Assembly (NCBI GenBank): GCA_965204525.1
Contig: OZ241994.1
Coordinates: 5,456,001 to 5,520,000 of the forward strand
Direction of reading: 5' to 3'
DNA: 64,000 bases
Source: Bin5 sp965204525
GTDB taxonomy: Bacteria; Chloroflexota; Anaerolineae; Caldilineales; Caldilineaceae
The notes beneath the pieces were generated by a model. The model ran no database searches. It saw nothing but the letters and a program-made list of their open reading frames with translations, and was not told where the DNA came from. Shown piece by piece: positions 41,139 to 49,805 of the stretch (its first letter is position 1; each line of letters begins with the position of its first letter). A program made the position numbers and the translations under genes.

Positions 41139-42872
41139 ATGCGCTTTGAAATTCTCGCGCTTCTTTTCGTAGCGCTTCTCCTCTGCGCCTGCTCAGCCGG
41201 TTTCGTCTACGACGCCTTGCCCGGTTCGACTTCCTACAGTGCGCTATCAGACGCGCCCGGCATCACAGTACACTCTTTGAATTTTCAGGCCGCCTCTGCG
41301 GCGCAATCGCGCCCCTGCACCGGCAGCTTCGTCAAACATGAACTACCCCACGTCACCGGCGTCGCCTTCGAACGCGTCACCTACTTCACCAGCAACGGCG
41401 CCGGACTCGCCGTCGGCGACCTCGACAACGACGGCGACGAAGATTTCGTCCTCGCCAATCTGCTCGGCCCCAACCAGATCTTCTGGAACGAAGGTAACTG
41501 GCAGTTCCGCCCGCAGCTCCTGCTCGACGGCAGCATGCGCGGGCTGGCGCTCGTCGACGTAGACGGCGACGGCTGGCTCGATATTACCGCCACCAGCCGC
41601 TCAGGTATACTCCTCTACTGGCGCAACAACGGCAGCGAGGACCGTGCCGCGCCCTTCACAAGCGAACAGGAGCCGGCGCGTCTGCAGGGTGTCACCGGCC
41701 TCGCCTACTCGCTGCAATGGGGCGATCTGGACAGGGACGGCGACCTCGATCTGGTTACTGCCTCCTACGACGCCTCGCTGGAAAAGCAGTTGGGACGCCG
41801 TTCTCTGGACGCAACCGATCTGAACGGCGTATTCGTCTACGAGAATGACAATGGGCGATTCCTGCCAACACGCCTCGCGTCTCGCGCCCAGGGGCTGGCC
41901 CTGCAACTACTTGATCTGAACCGTGACCGCCGCCTCGACATCCTGGTGGGCAACGATTTTGACGTGCGTGACGCCGTCTTCCTCGGCCAGCGCGACGGCA
42001 GCTGGCTCGAGGCCGATCCCTTCGCCACTACGACCTTCAGCACGATGAGCTTCGACACCGGCGACATCGACAACGACGGTCAGCTGGAGCTCTTCGCCGC
42101 CGACATGCACCCGTACTCTGAAGAGCCCGAAATCATGCGCCAGTGGCTGCCGGTAATGGAGACGATGCCACCGCCCAGTCCGGACGACGGCCCCCAGGTG
42201 ATGGCCAATGTCCTCCAGGAAAGGCAGGGCGATACATGGTCGGACCAGGCCGAGGCGTGGCGTATCCCCTTCAGCGGCTGGAGTTGGTCTGCCCAGTTTG
42301 GCGACATCGACCAGGACGGCCTGCTCGATCTGTACGTCGTCAACGGTATGACCGCAATGGAGATCTTCTCCCACCTGCCCGGCGACGAGCTGGTCGAAGA
42401 GAACCAGGCCTATCGCAACGACGGTGGCAACCGCTTCACGCCCGCGCCCGAATGGAAGCTGAACAGCTCCGCCGGCGGCCGCAGCATGAGCATGGCCGAC
42501 TTTGATGGCGACGGCGACCTGGATGTTCTGATCAACAACCTGCGTTCCCCGTCCCAAATGTTCGAGAACCAGTTGTGCAGCGGCCGGTCCCTGCTTGTGG
42601 ATCTGCGCCATCCCGGTAGCGGCAACACGCGCGCATTAGGCGCCGAACTGCTCCTGCATACCTCGACCGGCATCTACCGCCGCAGCGTACATGCCGCTGC
42701 CGGCTACCTGTCCGGCCGTAGCGCCCGCCAACACTTTGGACTGCCGCGTGACAGTAGAATCATCGCGCTGGAAGTGCGTTGGCCGGACCGTGTCGTCACT
42801 CTGATCGACGGGCGGTCGCTCCAGCTGGATAGTTTACTGACAGTCACCCGCCGCACCGCTCGAACCAAGTAG
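41139..42872 (+). CDS. FG-GAP/VCBS-repeat protein with ASPIC/UnbV C-terminal domain
   Basis: 577 residues. A hydrophobic export signal ends LLLCACSAG, which may be a lipobox. The body is a beta-propeller of seven Ca-binding-loop repeats: DLDNDGDEDF, DVDGDGWLD, DLDRDGDLD, DLNRDRRLD, DIDNDGQLE, DIDQDGLLD and DFDGDGDLD. The C-terminal ASPIC/UnbV-like region (ALGAELLLHTSTGIYRR, QHFGLP, LEVRWPDRVV) is also found in CRTAC1-type proteins. Likely an extracytoplasmic, surface or periplasmic carbohydrate-interacting protein. Position 19 bases after the importer genes suggests cotranscription. Confidence 0.9.
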   Translation: MRFEILALLFVALLLCACSAGFVYDALPGSTSYSALSDAPGITVHSLNFQAASAAQSRPCTGSFVKHELPHVTGVAFERVTYFTSNGAGLAVGDLDNDGDEDFVLANLLGPNQIFWNEGNWQFRPQLLLDGSMRGLALVDVDGDGWLDITATSRSGILLYWRNNGSEDRAAPFTSEQEPARLQGVTGLAYSLQWGDLDRDGDLDLVTASYDASLEKQLGRRSLDATDLNGVFVYENDNGRFLPTRLASRAQGLALQLLDLNRDRRLDILVGNDFDVRDAVFLGQRDGSWLEADPFATTTFSTMSFDTGDIDNDGQLELFAADMHPYSEEPEIMRQWLPVMETMPPPSPDDGPQVMANVLQERQGDTWSDQAEAWRIPFSGWSWSAQFGDIDQDGLLDLYVVNGMTAMEIFSHLPGDELVEENQAYRNDGGNRFTPAPEWKLNSSAGGRSMSMADFDGDGDLDVLINNLRSPSQMFENQLCSGRSLLVDLRHPGSGNTRALGAELLLHTSTGIYRRSVHAAAGYLSGRSARQHFGLPRDSRIIALEVRWPDRVVTLIDGRSLQLDSLLTVTRRTARTK

Positions 42873-42934
42873 ACCGCCCCAAGCGAGGCCGGCCAACCCT
42901 GAGCGGTCAACCACCTTCACCTTTCCCTCACGCA

Positions 42935-44386
42935 ATGGCTCCATCCTCAAACGAACCTTCTTACGAGCACAAATGGCTGATTCTGGCTGCTTTGGCCGGT
43001 GTAATCCTTATGGCATCGCTGGTTTTCAGCTCTGCTGCCGTCGTCCTGCCTGCCATCGTGCACGATTTCAACATCGACTTTGACATCGGTCAGTGGGTGC
43101 TCCTGTCGTACACCCTTGCCCAGACTTCGATCATGCCTATGGTAGGGCGGCTGGGGGATATGGTCGGCAAGCGGCCTGTTTTCCTGGGCGGCACGATCGC
43201 CTTTATGATCACGTCGGCTCTCCCCGGTCTGGCGCCAACCATTGAGCTGCTGCTTCTCTTTCGCGTTCTGCAGGCTGTGAGCGCGGCATTCGCCATCGCA
43301 CTGAACTACGGCATCGTTATCGAAAACTTTCCCGCCTCCGAGCGTGGCAAAGCGCTGGGCGCTTTCGGCGCGATCTTTGCGGCTGGAAGTATCGTCGGAC
43401 CGATGTTCGCCGGAGTCCTCTTGGAAACATTGTCGTGGCGCTGGATCTTTTTCGTAGGTCAGCCATTGAGTGCGATCAGCCTGGTCCTGGCATGGCGCTA
43501 CCTGCCTGAGTCGCGCCCAATCGACCGGGAGAGTTTTGACTGGCCCGGCTCCTTCTTCCTGTTTGCAGGGCTCCTCGCACTCATGCTGTATCTGACATTT
43601 GGCGACCGCGTCGGATTCCGTTCTCCTGTCATGCTTGGGCTTTTCGCCGTTTCGCTGCTCTCGCTCTGGCAATTCGTGCGTAATGAGGCACGCGTGCAGG
43701 ACCCGCTTGTCGACCTGTCGCTGTTCAAGAACGCTCAGTTCAGCGTAAACCTGTCCGTACGGATTATTACGAACATTGCAATGGGCGGCCTGTGGTTTCT
43801 GTTCCCCTTCTATCTGGGCAATATCTTGCAGTTCGAGCCCGTGCTTGCCGGCGCGCTCCTGACAACATTCTGGATCTGCTTCGGCGTGGCAGTGCAGGTT
43901 TCCGGCACCCTGTCCGACCGGTTCGGCGTTCGACTGATCACCGGCGCGGGCTTGGCAATTCTTGCCTTCGGCTGCTACACCGTCAGCACACTCAACGCCG
44001 CCAGCACCGGCGTGGACTTCGTTCTTCGGGTCGCGCCCGTTGCTCTGGGCTTCGGGATCTCGCATTCACCCACAAACAGCGCTGTCATGAGCTCGGTACC
44101 CCGCGAAAGGCTGGGCATTGCCAGCGGTACCAACACGATTGGCCGCTTTTTGGGTCGCACCGCCGGCGTGGCCGCACTGGGCGCAGTGTGGGCCAGCCGC
44201 GTCCATGTCTATGCCGGACCCGAATTTAGTGGCGCGGTGACCGAGGCTGCCTCGGCGTCCCAAATCGCCGCGTTGCAGGATGTTACCTACGCGGCCATGG
44301 CCCTGGTCGGCGTCACCCTGGCGTTAATTGCATGGGAAACTCTGCACTCCCGTTCGACCGGGCGGTCGGCACGGGTTCCTTCGTAG
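42935..44386 (+). CDS. MFS transporter, DHA2 (14-TM) family, first of a tandem pair
   Basis: 483 residues, about 14 hydrophobic segments. MFS motif A appears as GRLGDMVGKRPVFLGG, antiporter motif C-like segment as GAIFAAGSIVGPMFAGVLLETLSWRWIFFVGQP. DHA2 members are drug:H+ antiporters; bacterial homologues often export small metabolites. Very similar in layout to the next gene, so a tandem duplication is likely. The large antisense frame over this gene is a shadow. Confidence 0.9.
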   Translation: MAPSSNEPSYEHKWLILAALAGVILMASLVFSSAAVVLPAIVHDFNIDFDIGQWVLLSYTLAQTSIMPMVGRLGDMVGKRPVFLGGTIAFMITSALPGLAPTIELLLLFRVLQAVSAAFAIALNYGIVIENFPASERGKALGAFGAIFAAGSIVGPMFAGVLLETLSWRWIFFVGQPLSAISLVLAWRYLPESRPIDRESFDWPGSFFLFAGLLALMLYLTFGDRVGFRSPVMLGLFAVSLLSLWQFVRNEARVQDPLVDLSLFKNAQFSVNLSVRIITNIAMGGLWFLFPFYLGNILQFEPVLAGALLTTFWICFGVAVQVSGTLSDRFGVRLITGAGLAILAFGCYTVSTLNAASTGVDFVLRVAPVALGFGISHSPTNSAVMSSVPRERLGIASGTNTIGRFLGRTAGVAALGAVWASRVHVYAGPEFSGAVTEAASASQIAALQDVTYAAMALVGVTLALIAWETLHSRSTGRSARVPS

Positions 44387-44466
44387 CCAGCTCTTTTGCC
44401 TGCGATCGCGCCCACTAAGGCGGTTCACCTCCGCCATTCCACATCCGGCTCAATCCTCCTTTTGCA

Positions 44467-45921
44467 ATGACAAAGCTGACCGAAGAACTGTCTGACGAGC
44501 GCAAGTGGCATATCTTCGCCGCGCTCGGCTCCGGCATCTTTCTCGCCTCCTTCGACGGCGGCGTCGTCAGGGTCGTGCTGCCGGCGCTCGTCACTGAATT
44601 CGATATCGATTTCGCCACAGTCCAATGGGTTGTGCTCTCATTTTCTCTCACGCAGACCGCGATCATGCTGGGTGTAGGCAGACTGGGAGATATCGTTGGC
44701 AAGAAACCGGTCTTTCTCGGCGGCACCATCGCCTTTGCCGTAAGTTCTGTACTCGCCGGGCTCGCACCGAATATCGAGCTCCTGCTCTTCTTTCGTGTAC
44801 TTCAGGCCATTGGCGGCGCCTTTGCCACCGCCCTGAGCATGGGAATCGTGACCGAAACTTTCCCAGCCTCGGAGCGCGGCAAAGCTCTCGGCCTCTTCAG
44901 CGCCACCGTCTCGGTCGGTGGTATCGCCGGCCCGCTCTTGGGGGGCGCTCTCCTCGAATATCTCTCGTGGCGCTGGATTTTCTTCGTTGGCCCTCCTGTC
45001 GGTTGCATCAGTTTTATTCTGGCGTGGCGCTATTTGCCGAGACCACACCCCGCCGGACGCCAGGAATTTGACTGGATCGGCTTCCAAACTTTCTCTACTG
45101 GTCTGCTGGCGCTCATGCTGTTCCTTACCTTCGGCGAGCGGATTGGCTTTCAATCCCCTGCTATGCTAAGCCTCTTGGCTCTCTCTCTGCTTATGCTTGC
45201 GTTGTTCATTCGTACAGAGTTGAAAGTGAACCAGCCGCTCCTCGACATGTCGCTCTTCCTCAACTCCCTCTTCAGCCTCAACCTGTCAATGCGGTTGATC
45301 AGTTTCATAGTCACTGGCGGAATCACCTTGCTCCTCCCTTTCTATCTGAGCAATCTCCTGAAACTGGACCCTACAGTCGTCGGCCTGCTGCTGACAACGA
45401 CTATGGTTTTCTTCGGCCTGGCCTCTCCGATTGCCGGGACTCTTTCTGACCGTTTCGGGTATCGGCTGATCGCAACCGCGGGATTGGTAATACTGGCATC
45501 CGGCTGCTACACTGTCAGCACCCTCACCGCTGAGACTTCGATTTTCGGATACGTAATGCGAGTCTTGCCTCTGGGACTGGGTATGGGCATCTTTCAGTCG
45601 CCCAACAACAGCGCTGTCATGGGCTCAGTGCCCAGAGAAAGGCTGGGGGTCGTCAGTGGCGTCAATGTGATATGCCGTACCTTGGGCAATACGTCTGGAG
45701 TTGCCGCTCTCGGTGCGCTCTGGGCAAGCCGAGTCTTTGTTTACGCGGGGCCGAACTTTGTCGGTGACGTGACAGAGGCGGCCAGCTCGGCACAGACCGC
45801 CGCATTGCGCGATGTCTCATTCTTCGCGATGGCGGCCGTAGTCCTGGCCCTGGGGATGAGCGTCTGGGGCTTGGTGCGTGGGCCCGCAGTCCTGCATATC
45901 CGGAGACGTCATCAGAGGTAA
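44467..45921 (+). CDS. MFS transporter, DHA2 (14-TM) family, second of a tandem pair
   Basis: 484 residues, about 14 TM. Same landmarks as the upstream paralogue: GRLGDIVGKKPVFLGGTIAF, VSVGGIAGPLLGGALLEYLSWRWIFFVGPP, NNSAVMGSVPRERLGVVSGVN. Many short segments are identical in both, but the proteins differ over much of their length, so the duplication is not very recent. The PhyH gene 70 bases downstream may be in the same transcript. Confidence 0.9.
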   Translation: MTKLTEELSDERKWHIFAALGSGIFLASFDGGVVRVVLPALVTEFDIDFATVQWVVLSFSLTQTAIMLGVGRLGDIVGKKPVFLGGTIAFAVSSVLAGLAPNIELLLFFRVLQAIGGAFATALSMGIVTETFPASERGKALGLFSATVSVGGIAGPLLGGALLEYLSWRWIFFVGPPVGCISFILAWRYLPRPHPAGRQEFDWIGFQTFSTGLLALMLFLTFGERIGFQSPAMLSLLALSLLMLALFIRTELKVNQPLLDMSLFLNSLFSLNLSMRLISFIVTGGITLLLPFYLSNLLKLDPTVVGLLLTTTMVFFGLASPIAGTLSDRFGYRLIATAGLVILASGCYTVSTLTAETSIFGYVMRVLPLGLGMGIFQSPNNSAVMGSVPRERLGVVSGVNVICRTLGNTSGVAALGALWASRVFVYAGPNFVGDVTEAASSAQTAALRDVSFFAMAAVVLALGMSVWGLVRGPAVLHIRRRHQR

Positions 45922-45991
45922 GCCTTTTGCCCGGAAGCCTGTAGTGCAACCTCTGGACACCTGACACCTTGAACCCAACTGGAGTAGGACA

Positions 45992-46885
45992 ATGAAAATC
46001 CGCTTTGGCTATCGGGATATGACTTACCCCAACGGCACTTTGGGCACCCTGCGAGAAAGCCAGCGCCTCTTGCCCGACATGCAGGCCCTGCACGCACAAT
46101 TTGCCGAAGACGGCTATCTCCTCCTGCGTGGACTAATCGACCGGGAAAAGGTGAAACAGGCGCGGTCCACGATTTTGCACTACATGCACGAACAGAACGT
46201 GCTGACCCCTGATGCTCCAATCCTCGAAGGCGTGATGCCCAGGGGCGGGCGCGGCGCCAAGATGAGACGGAGCGCCTACCACGAGGACGTCCTTTCTGTC
46301 ATCCAGGCTACCGAGCTCTTCGACTTTTTCGCCGCTTACTTTGGAGAGCCCGCGCTCACATTCGACTACAAGTGGCTGCGCGCCGTAGGCAATGAGCAGT
46401 ATACCGGCGCCCACTACGACTTCGTCTACATGGGTCGGGGTTCAGGTAACCTTCACACGGTCTGGATTCCCCTGGGCGACACGACCGTCGACCATGGCAC
46501 GCTCGCGGTCTGCAAAGGCTCACATAACTTGCCCAGCTTCGCGCGCATTCGCGATACCTACGGCCGCATGGACGTAGACCGGGACGGTATTGACGGCTGG
46601 TTCACGAAGGACCCAATGGAGATCGTCGAAAAATTCGGTGGTGAATGGCAGACAAGCGAATTCTTCATGGGCGACGTAATCCTGTTCGGTATGCACACGA
46701 TGCACGCCTCCACAACCAACCTGACGAATCGATTCCGCCTGAGCTGCGACGTGCGTTTCCAACCGGCCAGCGACCCGGCCGACGAACGGTGGGTGGCGGG
46801 AGGCCCGGGCCACACGGTTCACGGTATCAAGGACCTTATTCCGATGGAAAAGGCGCGCGCCCAGTGGGGGCTGCCGGCCGGTTGA
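45992..46885 (+). CDS. Phytanoyl-CoA dioxygenase (PhyH) family oxygenase
   Basis: 297 residues. Fe/2-oxoglutarate oxygenase with HxD in GAHYDFVYMG (H141, D143) and distal His in HTMHAST (H238); FRLSCDVRF carries the likely oxoglutarate Arg. It differs from the 30405 paralogue in N-terminus and overall sequence. Two amidohydrolases and a Rieske ferredoxin are encoded just downstream, forming an oxidative catabolic set. Confidence 0.88.
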   Translation: MKIRFGYRDMTYPNGTLGTLRESQRLLPDMQALHAQFAEDGYLLLRGLIDREKVKQARSTILHYMHEQNVLTPDAPILEGVMPRGGRGAKMRRSAYHEDVLSVIQATELFDFFAAYFGEPALTFDYKWLRAVGNEQYTGAHYDFVYMGRGSGNLHTVWIPLGDTTVDHGTLAVCKGSHNLPSFARIRDTYGRMDVDRDGIDGWFTKDPMEIVEKFGGEWQTSEFFMGDVILFGMHTMHASTTNLTNRFRLSCDVRFQPASDPADERWVAGGPGHTVHGIKDLIPMEKARAQWGLPAG

Positions 46886-46979
46886 GCCGCGGGGGCAGAT
46901 CGGCAAATTGCCCGCGCACCGAATTTCGAGTACGATATTCCCTGCACGTTCCTGAACCGATTCCAGCCCGAAAATTCCG

Positions 46980-48002
46980 ATGTCCGAATCGACCCGAATC
47001 GACTGCGACATCCATAACGAAATCCCGGCGCTTGAGACACTGTATCCCTACCTGCCGGATCACTGGCTCGACTACTGCCGCGAGTCGGCCTTCAACGGCC
47101 CCGACGCGGCCGACTACCCCGACAGCGTACCCACCGCTGCCCGTGAGGACGGCAGCCCGAAACCCGACCTGGCTGAGGTGCAGGACCGCGCTCTGGAGGA
47201 CGTTGAAATCGGCATACTGAACTGCGCCTATCGCGTCCAGAGTGTGCGCAACGAGGACCTGGCCGCCTCGCTAGCCACGGCCGTAAACCAATGGCAAGTG
47301 GAGCACTGGCTCGAAAAAGAGCCCCGCTTGCGGGCATCCATTGTTGTGCCGAGCCACAACCCGCCCTTGGCCGCAAAGGAAGTAGACAGATGGGGCGGCC
47401 ATCCCGGCTTCGTGCAGGTGATTCTGCCTGTGCGCGCCGAAGCGCCCTACGGCAATCGCCGCTACGACCCAATCTACGCAGCCGCCGTCAAGCACGACCT
47501 CGCGCTCGGTATCCATTACGGTGGCGCGCCCGGCCATCCCCCTACCCCGACCGGCTGGCCCTCCTATTTCATCGAAGACTACGCCAACATGGCACAGGTT
47601 TTTCAATCCCAAGTTATCAGCCTGGTATGCGAAGGCGCCTTCGAACGTTTTCCCTCTCTTCGGGTGGCGCTCATAGAAGGGGGATTTACTTGGCTTCCGT
47701 CTCTGATGTGGCGCATCGACAAAGAATGGAAAGGGTTGCGACACAATACCCCCTATGTCAGGCGACGGCCGTCCGAATACATGCGCACGCACCTGCGATT
47801 CACCATTCAACCCGTGGACGCGCCGCCGAATCCGCTGCACCTTGCCCAAATTCTTGACCAGTGCGGCGCCGAAGACCTCCTCCTTTACGCCAGTGACTAC
47901 CCCCATCGCCACGAAAGCCAGGACGTTCTCCTCGACCTGTTGACGGTGGACCAGAAAAAGAAAATCTGCAGCGAAAACGCGCGCGCCTTTTTCAGGCTTT
48001 GA
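46980..48002 (+). CDS. Amidohydrolase-2 family metal-dependent hydrolase/decarboxylase
   Basis: 340 residues. Metal motif DCDIHNE replaces the usual DxHxH at the N-terminus; then RLRASIVVPSHNPPLA, DRWGGHPGFVQVIL, IHYGG, LVCEGAFERFPSLRVALIEGG and YASDYPH with the catalytic Asp. Members of this branch (PF04909) include ACMSD-type decarboxylases and uncharacterised hydrolases of aromatic metabolites. It is clearly paralogous to the next gene (48084-49259). Confidence 0.85.
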   Translation: MSESTRIDCDIHNEIPALETLYPYLPDHWLDYCRESAFNGPDAADYPDSVPTAAREDGSPKPDLAEVQDRALEDVEIGILNCAYRVQSVRNEDLAASLATAVNQWQVEHWLEKEPRLRASIVVPSHNPPLAAKEVDRWGGHPGFVQVILPVRAEAPYGNRRYDPIYAAAVKHDLALGIHYGGAPGHPPTPTGWPSYFIEDYANMAQVFQSQVISLVCEGAFERFPSLRVALIEGGFTWLPSLMWRIDKEWKGLRHNTPYVRRRPSEYMRTHLRFTIQPVDAPPNPLHLAQILDQCGAEDLLLYASDYPHRHESQDVLLDLLTVDQKKKICSENARAFFRL

Positions 48003-48083
48003 TGAGACGTTCAATGCGAAGAGGAAGTGAATCCTAATTGCTCCTGACGCCTCGCTACTATCTCATGGAATAGGAGGACAGCC

Positions 48084-49259
48084 ATGACTGCTCAATTCGA
48101 TTCGACTACCACCGTAGAGAGCGGTGCCGTAACGAAAGACCGGACAAACGGTCATGATGCAGCCGGTCCCGACGCCTCCGTTCAACAGGGAGCCCGCTAT
48201 CGCGCGCCGCTGGACAAAGCCATTATCGACACCGATATCCATATCTACTTCCCTACGCAGGACGTACTACGCAGCTATCTGGACGAGCCCTGGCAGGATT
48301 ATCACCGCACGTACGGATCGCGGGGCTTCGACGGCTCCCACTATCCCCGGGCGATGCCCAATGCGGCCCGCCACGACGCTTGGCCGGGCGACGGAACGCC
48401 ACCCGGATCCAATCTGCCGCTGCTGCAGGAACAGCTCCTGGACCGGTGGAATATCGAGATCGGCGTCCTCAATCCGCTTGTCGGCGCAGGCGAACAGCGC
48501 AATCTCGCCTTTGGCGCCGCCTTCGCCCGAGCAACCAATGAATGGCAGCTCGCCGAATGGCTGGAACCTGAGCCTCGCCTGCGCGCCTCGATCATCGTCC
48601 CCTGGGAAGACGGCCAGCTGTCCGCCGCAGAGATCGACAGATGGGGCAGCCATCCCGGATTTGTCCACGCACTCCTGATCGCCCGCACCAAGGAACCTCT
48701 TGGCCGGCGCAAATATTGGCCGATGTACGAGGCTGCCTGCCGCCGCGACGTACCCATTGCCATCCATTTCGGCGGCGCCGGCGGCGTCCCGATTACCGGG
48801 TCAGGCTATCCGAACCACTACATCGAAGATCACGGCGGCATGCCCCAGACCTTCCAAGCGCAGGTAATCAGCCTGATCTTTGAAGGTGTTTTCCAAGAGT
48901 TCCCTACACTCAAATTAGTGTTGATTGAAGGCGGTTTTGCCTGGATTCCTCCAATGCTGTGGCGCATGGACAGCGCATGGCGCAAACTGGGCAGCGAAGT
49001 GCCGCACGTCACCGAGCCCCCTTCCGATCTCTTCCGGCGTCATTTCTGGGTCAGCACACAACCGATGGAGGAGCCGTTCCAACCGGGGCAGTTCCGCCAG
49101 CTGCTGGGCCAAATGGACATGGACGACCGCCTGCTTTTCGCAACCGACTACCCTCACTGGGACTTCGACGCCCCCGATCGAGCCTTTCCCGTTCCCCTCG
49201 ACAAAGAACGCCGGCACAAATTCATGGCGGAAAACGCCCGCGAACTGTACAAGCTTTAG
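48084..49259 (+). CDS. Amidohydrolase-2 family metal-dependent hydrolase/decarboxylase, paralogue
   Basis: 391 residues with an N-terminal hydrophilic extension of about 45 residues. TDIHIYFP metal motif, RLRASIIVPWEDGQLSA, DRWGSHPGFVHALLI, IHFGGAGG, LIFEGVFQEFPTLKLVLIEGG and FATDYPHWDF parallel the upstream paralogue step by step. AGGAGG precedes the ATG. Ten bases before the Rieske gene, so the two probably act together. Confidence 0.86.
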   Translation: MTAQFDSTTTVESGAVTKDRTNGHDAAGPDASVQQGARYRAPLDKAIIDTDIHIYFPTQDVLRSYLDEPWQDYHRTYGSRGFDGSHYPRAMPNAARHDAWPGDGTPPGSNLPLLQEQLLDRWNIEIGVLNPLVGAGEQRNLAFGAAFARATNEWQLAEWLEPEPRLRASIIVPWEDGQLSAAEIDRWGSHPGFVHALLIARTKEPLGRRKYWPMYEAACRRDVPIAIHFGGAGGVPITGSGYPNHYIEDHGGMPQTFQAQVISLIFEGVFQEFPTLKLVLIEGGFAWIPPMLWRMDSAWRKLGSEVPHVTEPPSDLFRRHFWVSTQPMEEPFQPGQFRQLLGQMDMDDRLLFATDYPHWDFDAPDRAFPVPLDKERRHKFMAENARELYKL

Positions 49260-49268
49260 AATTGAGAA

Positions 49269-49703
49269 ATGGCAAAACACGTCGTCGCTACAGTTGACGA
49301 GATTCCACCGGGAGAACGCAAGATCGTCGAAATCGGCGGCCGCTCGATCGGTGTATTCAACATCAAAGGTGAGTTCTATGCTCTCCGAAACATCTGCCCC
49401 CACCAGGGCGGTCCCCTCTGTGAGGGCAGGCTCACCGGCTTCGTGATGGCCGACAAGCCCGGTGGCGAATACCGGTACGAGAGGCGGGGCGAGATTCTGC
49501 GCTGCCCCTGGCACGGCTGGGAATACGATGTGACGACCGGCCAGTCCTGGGTGGATCCCGCCTCAGTGCGCACGCGCCGATACGAGGTGGAAGTCGCAAC
49601 CGCTGACGCCCTCCCTACAACCTATCAGCCGGGCCCCTACACCGCGGAAACCTTCGAGGTCTCCGTCGACCAGGAGTACGTCGTAGTCGAACTTCCAGGT
49701 TGA
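49269..49703 (+). CDS. Rieske [2Fe-2S] ferredoxin
   Basis: 144 residues, single Rieske domain. Cluster ligands C43-P-H45 (NICPHQGGPLC) and C79-x2-H82 (LRCPWHGWEYD) coordinate the 2Fe-2S centre; spacing between the two boxes is longer than in classic NDO-type ferredoxins (insert FVMADKPGGEYRYERRGE). It would donate electrons to an oxygenase; no Rieske oxygenase large subunit is present here, so the partner is encoded elsewhere or is not of that type. Confidence 0.9.
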   Translation: MAKHVVATVDEIPPGERKIVEIGGRSIGVFNIKGEFYALRNICPHQGGPLCEGRLTGFVMADKPGGEYRYERRGEILRCPWHGWEYDVTTGQSWVDPASVRTRRYEVEVATADALPTTYQPGPYTAETFEVSVDQEYVVVELPG

Positions 49704-49805
49704 CGGGAGCCCCAATCTCGCTTCCCGACCACGCGCAGTAATCAGCGCACAACAATCCATGGAGCGCTAAAACGGCTCCCCGCGAGCCACTGGAGTTCCC
49801 TCCCC

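Noticed and set aside
42947..44065. 372-residue frame antisense to the first MFS gene
   Set aside because: Low-complexity charged composition (QDRAE-rich) typical of the reverse strand of a membrane-protein gene; the plus strand has a full DHA2 transporter.
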